Shown one piece after another: positions 1 to 8,708 of a stretch of 64,000 nt of DNA (positions within the stretch are counted from its first letter, which is position 1; each line of letters opens with the position of its first letter). The notes below the pieces were generated by a model. The model saw nothing but the letters and a program-made list of their open reading frames with translations. It had not been told where the DNA came from and did not search any database. The stretch lies in assembly GCA_043727195.1 (NCBI GenBank), contig JAYSYZ010000136.1:1-64000 (forward strand), read 5' to 3'. Made by a program: the position numbers and the translations under genes. The DNA is from JAUYQR01 sp043727195. Its GTDB lineage: Bacteria > Pseudomonadota > Alphaproteobacteria > Rhodobacterales > Rhodobacteraceae.

Positions 1-1
1 G

Positions 2-1732
2 GCAATCGAGGTTGTGCATAACCGTGTCACCGCCGCCCCGTTGGAACCGCGTGCGGCATTCGCGGAATGGGATGGCAGGCGGCTGCATCTGTGCGTCAAC
101 GGTCAGGGCGTGTGGGTGCAGCGCAACGAGTTGTCGCGGATGCTGGGCCTGCCGCGCGAGGCGGTGCGGGTGACGAACCCCGATGTCGGCGGCGGCTTCG
201 GGATGAAGGGAATGACCTATCCGGAATATGTGGTGATTGCCGAAGCCGCCCGCCAGCTGGGCCGCCCGGTGGCCTGGATCTCGACCCGGTCCGAAGCGAT
301 GCTGACCGACAATGCGGGGCGCGATCTGGTGGCGCTGGCCGAAATCGGATTTGACGCGACGCACCGGATCACCGGCTACCGGGTTAACCTTGTGTCCAAC
401 CTTGGCGCGTACAACTCGCAATACGGGCAGGCCATCCAGACGGAGCTTTTTGCCAAGGTGCTGACAGGAGTTTACGATGTGCCGGTTGCGGCTTTGCTGG
501 CGACGGGGGTCTATACCAACTCCGTCCCCATTGACGCCTATCGCGGTGCCGGGCGGCCCGAAGCGATCCTGACGGTGGAGCGGGCGATGGACGAGGCAGC
601 GCGCACGCTGGGCCTCGATCCCGTGGCACTGCGCCAGAAGAACGTGATCCGGACATTCCCGCACGTTACGATGGAAAACGAGGTCATCGACGGCGGCGAT
701 TTCGCGGGGTTGCTCGACACCGTGGCAGATCGCGCGGCGGGCTATGCCGACCGGCTTGCCGGTTCACGGGCGAAGGGTCGGCTGCGGGGCCTTGGGGTTG
801 CGGCCTATATCGAGGCGATCCTAGGCGACAGCAACGAAACCGCCCGCCTGGTGCTGGACGAGGATGGCGGAGCCTCGCTGTTTGTCGGCACGCAATCCAA
901 CGGGCAGGGGCATGAAAGCGTCTATTCCCGGATGGTGGCCGAGGCGACGGGGATCGCGCAGGACATGGTCCGCATCGTCGAAGGCGACAGCGACCGCATC
1001 GCCCGCGGCGGCGGCACCGGCGGGTCGCGGTCGGTGACGGTGCAGGGCACCGCCACCCGCGCGGCCGTCACGGCGATGGTTGCTGGCTTTGAGGAGTTTC
1101 TCGGGCAGGAATGGGGGGTGGCGGGGGTCAGCTTCGCCGATCACCGCTTTGGCGCGCCCGGCACCAACTTGCGCCTCACGCTGGTCGAGGCGGCGGCACT
1201 GGCACGGACCAAAGGCCGCACCGATCTGACCGACAGGTCGGAAAGGATCACGCTGGACGGACGGTCGTTCCCCAACGGCGTGCATCTGTGCGAGGTGGAG
1301 ATCGACCCCGAAACCGGTGGCTTGACGATGGAACGCTATTCCGTGGTCGATGACTTCGGCGTGCTGGTGGCCCCCAATCTGGTGGAAGGTCAGGTGCACG
1401 GCGGCATTGCGCAGGGGTTCGGCCAGGCGGTGACGGAATGGCTGGTGCAGGATGCGGCCGGTCAGGTGCTGACGGGCAGTTTCATGGACTACGGCATGCC
1501 AAGGGCCGACGATATGCCGATGATCAGCTTTGCAGAACGCGGTATTCCGACCCGGACCAATCCCCTGGGCATGAAGGGCTGCGGCGAGGCGGGCACGGTC
1601 GGCGCGCTTGCGGCGATCTCGAATGCGGTACGCGATGCGCTGGCGCCCGAGGGTGTCACGCGTGTCGACATGCCCTTCACGCCAGTGCGGATCTGGCAAT
1701 GGCTGGAGGAGGCGCGCCACGGCAATCCTTGA
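2..1732 (+). CDS. Molybdenum hydroxylase large subunit (xanthine dehydrogenase/CoxL family), 5' truncated by window edge
   Basis: About 576 codons are visible and the frame is open to the left edge (A-I-E-V-V-H-N-R-V), so the start lies outside. The family binds molybdopterin-cytosine dinucleotide and hydroxylates aldehydes, purines or other heterocycles together with FAD and 2Fe-2S subunits. Seen: PDVGGGFGMKG around visible residue 60 (cofactor binding), AYRGAGRPEA around residue 180, and GMKGCGEAGTVGAL near the C terminus with the family's catalytic Glu. The AYRGAGR loop is the form II type; true CO dehydrogenase (form I) has AYxCSFR with a Cys. The substrate is therefore unknown and a CO dehydrogenase call is not supported. 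Medium and small subunits are not visible downstream. Confidence 0.9.
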   Translation, partial: AIEVVHNRVTAAPLEPRAAFAEWDGRRLHLCVNGQGVWVQRNELSRMLGLPREAVRVTNPDVGGGFGMKGMTYPEYVVIAEAARQLGRPVAWISTRSEAMLTDNAGRDLVALAEIGFDATHRITGYRVNLVSNLGAYNSQYGQAIQTELFAKVLTGVYDVPVAALLATGVYTNSVPIDAYRGAGRPEAILTVERAMDEAARTLGLDPVALRQKNVIRTFPHVTMENEVIDGGDFAGLLDTVADRAAGYADRLAGSRAKGRLRGLGVAAYIEAILGDSNETARLVLDEDGGASLFVGTQSNGQGHESVYSRMVAEATGIAQDMVRIVEGDSDRIARGGGTGGSRSVTVQGTATRAAVTAMVAGFEEFLGQEWGVAGVSFADHRFGAPGTNLRLTLVEAAALARTKGRTDLTDRSERITLDGRSFPNGVHLCEVEIDPETGGLTMERYSVVDDFGVLVAPNLVEGQVHGGIAQGFGQAVTEWLVQDAAGQVLTGSFMDYGMPRADDMPMISFAERGIPTRTNPLGMKGCGEAGTVGALAAISNAVRDALAPEGVTRVDMPFTPVRIWQWLEEARHGNP

Positions 1733-2792
1733 CCGCCTTCGCAGTTGGCTGCGCCGCAGGCCTGTTGTCGCCGTCGAACCCGCCGCACCGCCGGAACCGG
1801 GACGGGCGCGCGGCGTGGTCGATCATGTCATCATCCTTGATGGCACCATGTCGTCGCTGGACGAGGGTATGGAAAGCAATGCAGGCCAGGTGTTCCGCAT
1901 CCTGACCGAGGGTGGCGTGCGGGCGCGGCGGCGGGTCTATTACGAGCCGGGCATGCAATGGAACGGCTGGCGCAACGGTCTGGCGCTGATGGAGGGCCGG
2001 GGGCTCAGCGCCCAGATCCAGCGCGCCTATGGCTGGCTGGCCAGCGGCTATCGCGACGGGGACCGGATATTCCTGTTCGGGTATTCGCGGGGGGCCTATG
2101 CGGTGCGGTCTCTGGCCGGGCTGATCGACCGGCTGGGGCTGTTGACGCGCGACCACGCCACCCAACGCGGGGTGACGCTGGCCTGGCGACATTACGAACG
2201 CAACCCCGACAGCCCCGCCGCGCAGGCTTTTGCCCGCCGATTTTGCCATCTGGAAATCTCCATCGAGATGGTGGGCGTCTGGGATACCGTCAAGGCGCTT
2301 GGTCTGCGCCTGCCGTTCTTCTGGATGCTGTCGCCGGCGCGGCATGCCTTTCACAACCATCACCTCGGCACCTCGGTCCGGCACGGCTTTCACGCGCTGG
2401 CGCTTGACGAGACGCGGCTGGCCTTTGCGCCGGTGCTGTGGGAATGCCCGCCAGGGTGGGAAGGGAACATCGAACAGGTCTGGTTTCGCGGTGCGCATGG
2501 CGATGTCGGTGGCCAGATCGGTGATCTGACGGCGGCGCGTCCCCTGGCCAATATCCCGCTGGTCTGGATGCTGGAACGGGCCGAGGCGGTGGGGCTGGCG
2601 CTGCCCGAGGGTTGGCGCGCCCGCTATCCCTGCGACGCCGCGGCCCCGATGGTTGGCACCTGGCGCAGCTGGGGCAAGGCGTTTGTGTTCCGTCGTCGCC
2701 GCCTCGTCGGGCGCGACCGGTCGGAACGGCTGCACCCCTCGGTGCCGCAACGCGCGGTGGCACGCTGGCTGCCCGGATTTCCGGCGGAATAG
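1662..2792 (+). CDS. DUF2235 domain alpha/beta-hydrolase-like protein
   Basis: DUF2235 proteins are alpha/beta-hydrolase-fold proteins that include phospholipase-like T6SS effectors (Tle1); many in Rhodobacteraceae are uncharacterised. Seen: an N-terminal strand VIILDGTMSSL, the nucleophile elbow FLFGYSRGAYAVRSLAG (GxSxG), VGVWDTVKALG, and WFRGAHGDVGGQ with a probable catalytic Asp/His. No secretion signal and no T6SS genes are near. The start is uncertain. Family members usually carry an extension like ILDRLRSWLRRRP before the domain, which here begins around 1725, but no ATG/GTG/TTG lies there. GTG 1662 (used here) would overlap the upstream gene by 71 bp; GTG 1815 would start just before the first domain strand. 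Confidence 0.8.
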   Translation: MSTCPSRQCGSGNGWRRRATAILDRLRSWLRRRPVVAVEPAAPPEPGRARGVVDHVIILDGTMSSLDEGMESNAGQVFRILTEGGVRARRRVYYEPGMQWNGWRNGLALMEGRGLSAQIQRAYGWLASGYRDGDRIFLFGYSRGAYAVRSLAGLIDRLGLLTRDHATQRGVTLAWRHYERNPDSPAAQAFARRFCHLEISIEMVGVWDTVKALGLRLPFFWMLSPARHAFHNHHLGTSVRHGFHALALDETRLAFAPVLWECPPGWEGNIEQVWFRGAHGDVGGQIGDLTAARPLANIPLVWMLERAEAVGLALPEGWRARYPCDAAAPMVGTWRSWGKAFVFRRRRLVGRDRSERLHPSVPQRAVARWLPGFPAE

Positions 2793-2946
2793 GGCGCGAC
2801 CGGCGGCGGGGCAGGGCACGCCGGTGGTGCCGGTGATGCCGGTCCAGAAACCGTCCACCGCGCCCCTTTGTCGGCAACGGACACCCTCCGCGTTGTTGCG
2901 ACCTCGCCGCCCCGGCAGACGCGGATCGCGCGCCTTGCCGTGCCTC

Positions 2947-4236
2947 TCACCGGTGACGGACGTCTACATAGTTGCGCTTCGGCGCGCCGACATAAAGCTG
3001 GCGCGGGCGGCCGATCTTCTGGTTCTTTTCGGCGATCATCTCTTTCCACTGGCTGATCCAGCCCACCGTGCGGCTGATCGCGAAGATCGGCGTGAACATC
3101 GCGGTCGGAAAGCCCATCGCATCCAGAATGATGCCGGAATAGAAATCGACATTGGGATACAGCTTCTTGGAGATGAAATAGTCATCCTCCAGCGCGATCC
3201 GTTCCAGCTCCTTGGCCACCTGCAAGGTCGGGTTGTTCTGTACGCCCAGCAGTTCCAGCACCTCATCGGCGCTTTCCTTCATCACCGTGGCGCGCGGATC
3301 GAAGTTCTTGTAGACGCGGTGGCCAAAGCCCATCAGCTTGACGCCCGACGATTTGTCCTTGGCCAGCTTGATGAACTCCGGGATCCTGTCGACCGTGCCG
3401 ATCTGGCGCAATTGTTCCAGTGCCGCCTGATTGGCTCCGCCATGCGCCGGCCCCCACAGGCAGGCGATGCCGGCGGCGATGCAGGCAAACGGGTTGGCCC
3501 CCGACGAGCCCGCCAGCCGCACGGTAGAGGTGGAGGCGTTTTGTTCATGATCGGCGTGCAGCATCATGATCCGGTCCATCGCCTTGGCCAGAACCGGATT
3601 GACCACGTAGTCCTCGGCCGGCACCGAAAAGCACATGTGCAGGAAGTTGCCGGCGTAATCGAGGGCGTTCTTCGGATAGACGAAGGGCTGGCCGACCGAA
3701 TACTTGTAGGCCATGGCGGCAATCGTCGGCAGCTTTGCGATCATCCGGATCGCGGCCACCTCGCGTTGCCAGGGATCGTTGATATCCGTCGAATCGTGGT
3801 AGAATGCCGCCATCGCGCCGACCACCCCCACCATGGTGGCCATCGGATGCGCATCGCGCCGGAAACCGCGAAAGAAATAGTGCATCTGTTCATGCACCAT
3901 CGTGTGGTTCGTCACCCGGGCGCTGAAATCCGATAGCTGCGATGCGGTGGGCAGTTCGCCGTACAGCAGCAGGTAGCAAACCTCCAGATAGCTGGACTTT
4001 TCCGCCAGCTGTTCAATCGGATACCCGCGGTGCAGCAACTCGCCCTTGTCGCCGTCGATAAAGGTAATGGCACTTTCGCAGGCCGCGGTGGAGGTGAAGC
4101 CGGGGTCGAAGGTGAACACATCCGCCTCGGCATAAAGCTTGCGGATATCCAGCACGTCCGGCCCGAGGGTCGGCGAATGCACCGGCAGATCGTAGGTGTT
4201 TCCGTCAAGGCTCAGCTTCGCGACTTTGTCGGTCAT
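2947..4236 (-). CDS. gltA: Citrate synthase (type II)
   Basis: Condenses oxaloacetate and acetyl-CoA to citrate, the entry step of the TCA cycle, in the cytoplasm. The 429-residue length is normal for the hexameric, NADH-sensitive bacterial type. Catalytic motifs are visible: the His in GPAHGGANQAAL, the His in GFGHRVYKNFDPRA, and the Asp in YPNVDFYSGIILDAMG. The start is ATG 4236 (MTDKVAKLSLDGN), as is usual for the family. It lies 100 bp downstream of gltX on the same strand. The gap holds a short GC-rich inverted repeat (GCCCC...GGGGC near 4300-4315) but no clear U-tract terminator. Confidence 0.98.
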   Translation of the reverse strand: MTDKVAKLSLDGNTYDLPVHSPTLGPDVLDIRKLYAEADVFTFDPGFTSTAACESAITFIDGDKGELLHRGYPIEQLAEKSSYLEVCYLLLYGELPTASQLSDFSARVTNHTMVHEQMHYFFRGFRRDAHPMATMVGVVGAMAAFYHDSTDINDPWQREVAAIRMIAKLPTIAAMAYKYSVGQPFVYPKNALDYAGNFLHMCFSVPAEDYVVNPVLAKAMDRIMMLHADHEQNASTSTVRLAGSSGANPFACIAAGIACLWGPAHGGANQAALEQLRQIGTVDRIPEFIKLAKDKSSGVKLMGFGHRVYKNFDPRATVMKESADEVLELLGVQNNPTLQVAKELERIALEDDYFISKKLYPNVDFYSGIILDAMGFPTAMFTPIFAISRTVGWISQWKEMIAEKNQKIGRPRQLYVGAPKRNYVDVRHR

Positions 4237-4336
4237 CAGTTCATCCCCGGTATGGCGGGCCGCCCTGGTGGCAGGGGCGCGCCCGAAGCGAATATCCTGC
4301 GCCCCTGTGCGGGGCGGTCAAGGCCGGATCGCAGCG

Positions 4337-5749
4337 TCACCCCGCCGCGTCGGTCAGCCTCGCGATCGTCTCATCCCGACCGATGACCAGCATCATGTCG
4401 TAAACGCTTGGTGTCACACTTCGGCCCGCCAGTGCTGCCCGGATCGGGGCGGCCAGCTTGCCGAACCCGAGGCCGTGCGCGGCTGCAGCGTCAGTCAGAA
4501 TGGGCTCCAGCGCCGCTTTCGTCCAGTTAGCATTTTGCAGGCGCGGCGTCAATTCGCCCAGTATACCACGGGATACCGTATCCAGCGCGGCCGCCGCCTG
4601 TGCATCCGGCAGCACGGGCCGGGTAACCAGCGCGAACTGCGCCTTTTCAATCAGTTCCTGGAAGGTCTTCGCCCGATCCTTCACCGATGGCATCGCCCGC
4701 AGCAGCAGATCACATTGCGCCGTGGTCAGCGGCGGTTTCGCAGCGGCGGCAAGATAGCCGATCAGTTCATGCAGCAGTGCAGCATCGTCCGTCATCGCGA
4801 TATGATGCCCGCAGGTGTTCTCCAGCTTCTTGAAATCCAGCCGTGCCGGGGCACGCCCGATACCCTTCAGATCGAACATCTGCACCGCCTGTTCGGTGCT
4901 GAAGATCTCGGCGTCACCGGCGGCCCAGCCCAGCCGCGTCAGATAGTTGCGCATCCCGGCGGCGGGATATCCCATCGCCTGATACTCTTCGATCCCGGTC
5001 GCCCCGTGGCGTTTCGACAACTTCTTGCCGTCCGGCCCGTGGATCAGCGGGATATGCGCCCAGACCGGCACCCGCCACCCCATGGCGTCATAGACCATCT
5101 GCTGGCGCGCGGCGTTGTTCAGATGGTCGTCACCGCGGATCACATGGGTAACCCCCATGTCGTGGTCATCGACCACCACGGCCAGCATGTAGGTGGGAAC
5201 GCCGTCCGATCGCAGCACGATCATGTCGTCCAGCGTCTCATTCCGTATCACCACGCGGCCCTGCACCTGATCTTCGATCACCGTCTCGCCGCTGCGGGGG
5301 GCCTTCATCCGGATCACGTAGGGCGCGTCGGGGTGGCTGGTCGCATCCACGTCGCGCCACGGGCTGTGAAACACCGGATAGCGCCCCGAAGCCTCTTCGG
5401 CGGCACGAAAGGCCGCGATATCTTCCTGCGTGGCAAAGCACTTGTAGGCCGTTCCGCGTGTCAGCATCCCGTGCGCCACTTCGGCGTGGCGGTCCTTGCG
5501 GTCAAACTGGCTGACCACCTCGCCATCCCAATCCAGCCCCAGCCAGGTCAGCCCCTTCAGGATTGCCGCCGTCGCCTCGGGGGTGGACCGTTCGCGGTCG
5601 GTATCCTCGATCCGCAGCAGGAACTTGCCGCCGCGCCCGCGCGCGTACAGCCAGTTGAACAGCGCCGTCCGACCGCCGCCGATATGCAGATAACCGGTGG
5701 GCGAGGGGGCAAAGCGGGTGACGACCCCGGGTTCTGACGCTGCAGTCAT
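4337..5749 (-). CDS. gltX: Glutamate--tRNA ligase
   Basis: Class I aminoacyl-tRNA synthetase charging tRNA-Glu. The 470-residue length fits. The HIGH-type motif is in FAPSPTGYLHIGGGRTALF near the N terminus and the KMSKS-type motif in KKLSKRHGATG near residue 245; the C-terminal part is the helical anticodon-binding domain. Alphaproteobacteria often carry two GltX paralogues, one being non-discriminating and charging tRNA-Gln; sequence alone does not say which this is. Transcribed divergently from comEC across a 76 bp gap. Confidence 0.97.
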   Translation of the reverse strand: MTAASEPGVVTRFAPSPTGYLHIGGGRTALFNWLYARGRGGKFLLRIEDTDRERSTPEATAAILKGLTWLGLDWDGEVVSQFDRKDRHAEVAHGMLTRGTAYKCFATQEDIAAFRAAEEASGRYPVFHSPWRDVDATSHPDAPYVIRMKAPRSGETVIEDQVQGRVVIRNETLDDMIVLRSDGVPTYMLAVVVDDHDMGVTHVIRGDDHLNNAARQQMVYDAMGWRVPVWAHIPLIHGPDGKKLSKRHGATGIEEYQAMGYPAAGMRNYLTRLGWAAGDAEIFSTEQAVQMFDLKGIGRAPARLDFKKLENTCGHHIAMTDDAALLHELIGYLAAAAKPPLTTAQCDLLLRAMPSVKDRAKTFQELIEKAQFALVTRPVLPDAQAAAALDTVSRGILGELTPRLQNANWTKAALEPILTDAAAAHGLGFGKLAAPIRAALAGRSVTPSVYDMMLVIGRDETIARLTDAAG

Positions 5750-5825
5750 GCGGAGTTAACCTTTCAGAAACCATGCGGGGAATAGGCTGCACGCGTGTTT
5801 AGGCAATCGGGGGGCGGGAAACAAG

Positions 5826-7943
5826 GTGGCCATGGCGCGGGGTCTTCTCTGGCCGCTTGAAGCGCTGTCACAGCCGCGGGGCACGCTGTTTCCGTGGATA
5901 CCGGTCTTCATCGGGATCGGCATCGCCGCATGGTTCGCGGTGGCCGACGAACCGGGACCGAACACCTACGCGCTGGCTGCCGTGCTGCTGGCCTCGGGCA
6001 TTGCCGGGCGCTGGCGCGGGCCGGAACTTGCGCACCCCGTCGCACTGATCGCCGCCTGCCTTGCCGCTGGGTGGCTGGCCGCCGGCGCGCGGGCGCATCT
6101 GCAGGCGGCCCCGATGCTGGAGTTTCGGTATTACGGCCCGGTCGAAGGCCGCATCATCGGCATCGACCGGTCGCAATCTGATGCACTGCGCCTGACATTG
6201 GATCGGGTCAGCCTGCGCGAAGTGGCACCAGAGCGGACGCCGCCAAAGGTCCGCGTCTCGATGCAGGCGGATCAGCCGTGGCTGACGCCGATGCCGGGGC
6301 AGGTGGTGATCCTGACCGCATCCCTTGCTGCCCCGGACGGGCCGGTTGAACCGGGCGGCTTCGATTTCCGGCGCATGGCGTTTTTCGACCAGCTGGGCGC
6401 GGTCGGCTATACCCGGACGCCGGTGCTGTTGCTGGAAGAACCGGTGGCCGGTGAGGCGGTGATCAGCCGCCTGCGCAGCTATCTGACCCGCAGCATGCTG
6501 GATCATATGCCCGGTCAGGCCGGGGCTTTTGCGGCGGGGGCGATGACGGGGGACCGCTCGGCCATCACGCAAGACACGGTGCAGGCGTTGCGCGATTCGT
6601 CGCTGGCGCATCTCTTGGCAATTTCGGGGATGAACATGGCTTTCCTTGTCACCTTCGTCTTTGCGCTGGTGCGTTACGGGTTGGCGCTGGTGCCGCGCGT
6701 GGCGCTGCGGGTGAACACCAAAAAGGTGGCGGCGGTGGTGGGCCTTGGGGTGGCGCTGTTTTACCTGTTGCTCTCCGGGGCCAATGTGGCGACGGAACGC
6801 GCCTTCATCATGGTGTCGGTGATGCTGGGCGCGGTGCTCTTGGACCGCCGCGCGCTGACCCTGCGAACGGTGGCAATTGCGGCGGTGATCCTTTTGCTGA
6901 TGCGCCCCGAAAGTCTGACAGAGCCGGGATTCCAGATGTCTTTCGCCGCCACCGTGGCGCTGATTGCCGGCTTTGCAGCACTGGAGACCGGGGTCTTTCG
7001 CAACCGGATGCCGCGCTGGATGGTGCCGGTGTTCATGCTGGTCCTCAGTTCGGTCATCGCCGGAGTGGCAACCGCCCCCTTTGCGGCAGCGCATTTCAAC
7101 CGGTTCACCGATTACGGGCTGATGGCCAACCTGCTGACCGTGCCGGTGATGGGGGCGGTGGTGATGCCGGCGGGGGTGGTTGCAGCCCTGCTGGCACCCC
7201 TCGGCCTTGCCGCCCCGGCGCTTTGGGTGATGGAGCAGGGCGCGCGCTGGATTCTGTTCGTGGCGCATTGGATCGCGGGGCTGGACGGATCGGTTACCGC
7301 CATCCCTGCGCCGGGGCCCTGGGTGATTCCGTTGATCACGCTGGGCGGCATCTGGGTGATCCTGTGGCGCGGCCGGGTGCAGATGGCGGGCGCGTTGCCG
7401 CTGGTGGCGGGGTTGGTGCTGTGGTCGATGGCGGAACGACCGGTGCTGCTGATCTCGGCCGATGGCAAGCTTCTGGGGCTGGACGGGCCAGAGGGGCGGG
7501 CCTTGTCGGCGGCAACGGGGGGTGGTTTCGCGGCGCAGAACTGGCTGGAGAATGACGGCGATCTGGCGGATCAGAAACTGGCCGCCGCGCGGGCCGGGTT
7601 CACCGGTAAAAGGGGTGAAAAGTGGTTTGAAGTCGGTGGCTTACGGGTCGTTTCGTTGACGGGCAAGGCCGCGTCGGGCAAACTTGACGCTGCCTGTGCC
7701 AGCGGCGCGCTGGTCATCCTGGCCGCCCTGGCCGAGGCTGCGCCCGCGGGCTGCCGCCTGATCGACCAGTCGATCTTGCGGGAAACCGGTGCATTGGCGG
7801 TCTGGCGCGAAACCGCTGGCCTGCGGGTCGAGCGGACAAAGGGTCCGCGCCGGATCTGGACGGCGCGTCACAAGGCGGATGCACTGGACGACGGGCTGTT
7901 CGCCGCAAAGCCCGCTCCGCCGGTGGCGGCGCCCGGTCCGTAG
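5826..7943 (+). CDS. comEC: ComEC/Rec2 family DNA-uptake membrane protein
   Basis: Polytopic inner-membrane protein of the family that forms the channel for single-stranded DNA uptake. Seen: N-terminal hydrophobic segments, the DUF4131-like soluble region around residues 90-200, the signature HLLAISGMNMAFLV around residue 260, then many hydrophobic segments. The 150-residue tail after residue about 535 lacks the HxHxDH motif of the metallo-beta-lactamase domain present in Bacillus-type ComEC, so this is the short alphaproteobacterial form. The start is GTG 5826 or ATG 5832, which read in the same frame. Competence has not been shown by anything else in this window. It converges with lexA with a 7 bp gap. 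Confidence 0.92.
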   Translation: MAMARGLLWPLEALSQPRGTLFPWIPVFIGIGIAAWFAVADEPGPNTYALAAVLLASGIAGRWRGPELAHPVALIAACLAAGWLAAGARAHLQAAPMLEFRYYGPVEGRIIGIDRSQSDALRLTLDRVSLREVAPERTPPKVRVSMQADQPWLTPMPGQVVILTASLAAPDGPVEPGGFDFRRMAFFDQLGAVGYTRTPVLLLEEPVAGEAVISRLRSYLTRSMLDHMPGQAGAFAAGAMTGDRSAITQDTVQALRDSSLAHLLAISGMNMAFLVTFVFALVRYGLALVPRVALRVNTKKVAAVVGLGVALFYLLLSGANVATERAFIMVSVMLGAVLLDRRALTLRTVAIAAVILLLMRPESLTEPGFQMSFAATVALIAGFAALETGVFRNRMPRWMVPVFMLVLSSVIAGVATAPFAAAHFNRFTDYGLMANLLTVPVMGAVVMPAGVVAALLAPLGLAAPALWVMEQGARWILFVAHWIAGLDGSVTAIPAPGPWVIPLITLGGIWVILWRGRVQMAGALPLVAGLVLWSMAERPVLLISADGKLLGLDGPEGRALSAATGGGFAAQNWLENDGDLADQKLAAARAGFTGKRGEKWFEVGGLRVVSLTGKAASGKLDAACASGALVILAALAEAAPAGCRLIDQSILRETGALAVWRETAGLRVERTKGPRRIWTARHKADALDDGLFAAKPAPPVAAPGP

Positions 7944-7950
7944 CTGCGGG

Positions 7951-8637
7951 TCAGTAGCTGCGGATCAGGCCGACCAGACGACCCTGCACCTTGACCAGAT
8001 GATCGGGAAAGACGCGCGTCTCATATGCCGAGTTGGCCGCTTCCAGCGCGATCATGCCGCCCTTGCGGCGAAAACGTTTCAACGTCGCCTCGTGATCTTC
8101 GACCAGCGCCACGACGATATCGCCATTGTCAGCAGTGGCCTGTTCGCGGATCACCACGATATCGCCGTCGTTGATCCCGGCGTCGATCATCGAATCGCCC
8201 TTGACCTCAAGCGCATAGTGCTGACCGGTGCCCGACAGCATCGATCCCGGCACCGTGATGTGATGCGACACCTCGGATATCGCCTCGATCGGCACACCGG
8301 CGGCGATCCGGCCCATCACCGGCAGTTCCATGGCATGGATCGCCTCCACCGGCATCGCCCCCCGCGGCGGATCGGTGCGGTCGCCCGCGATGACACGCGG
8401 GCTGAACCCCGGGCGTTCCATCGCCTCTGGCAGCTTGATGATTTCCAGCGCGCGGGCACGATGGGCAAGGCGGCGGATGAAACCCCGCTCCTCCAGCGCG
8501 GTGATCAGCCGGTGAATGCCGGACTTCGACCGCAGATCCAGCGCATCCTTCATTTCGTCGAACGAGGGCGGAACCCCGTCCCGGTCCATCCGCGTCTTGA
8601 TGAAATCGAGCAGTTCCAACTGTTTGCGTGTCAGCAT
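7951..8637 (-). CDS. lexA: LexA, SOS response repressor/autoprotease
   Basis: Represses DNA-repair genes and self-cleaves when stimulated by RecA. The start is set at ATG 8637 (MLTRKQLELLDFI), the conserved family N terminus; upstream in-frame codons would extend into the promoter. Seen: winged-helix HTH in residues 1-65, the Ala-Gly cleavage site in RIAAGVPIEA, the catalytic Ser in GDSMIDAGINDGD and Lys in ATLKRFRR. 228 residues. It follows moeA on the same strand but has its own 71 bp promoter region with a GTTC-N7-GTTC SOS box, so autoregulation is expected. Confidence 0.97.
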   Translation of the reverse strand: MLTRKQLELLDFIKTRMDRDGVPPSFDEMKDALDLRSKSGIHRLITALEERGFIRRLAHRARALEIIKLPEAMERPGFSPRVIAGDRTDPPRGAMPVEAIHAMELPVMGRIAAGVPIEAISEVSHHITVPGSMLSGTGQHYALEVKGDSMIDAGINDGDIVVIREQATADNGDIVVALVEDHEATLKRFRRKGGMIALEAANSAYETRVFPDHLVKVQGRLVGLIRSY

Positions 8638-8670
8638 GCCTGCGCCCCCATTTACAGGTGTTAACACAAT

Positions 8671-8685
8671 GTTCTGCCCGTGTTC
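8671..8685 (+). promoter_or_regulatory. LexA (SOS) box, GTTC-N7-GTTC
   Basis: The sequence GTTCTGCCCGTGTTC is a perfect GTTC direct repeat with a 7-base spacer, the alphaproteobacterial LexA operator known from Rhodobacter sphaeroides and relatives. It lies 33 bp upstream of the lexA start codon, inside the only noncoding stretch between moeA and lexA. It therefore most likely mediates lexA autorepression. Confidence 0.9.
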
Positions 8686-8708
8686 CCGGTTTGTGTCAAG
8701 CGCTTTCA

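Noticed and set aside
2..1732. Calling the left-edge gene carbon monoxide dehydrogenase large subunit (coxL)
   Set aside because: The active-site loop is AYRGAGR, the form II type, and not the AYxCSFR of true CO dehydrogenase.
1677..2858. A 393-codon minus-strand frame over the DUF2235 gene
   Set aside because: No family resemblance, and it runs opposite to a clear GxSxG hydrolase frame.
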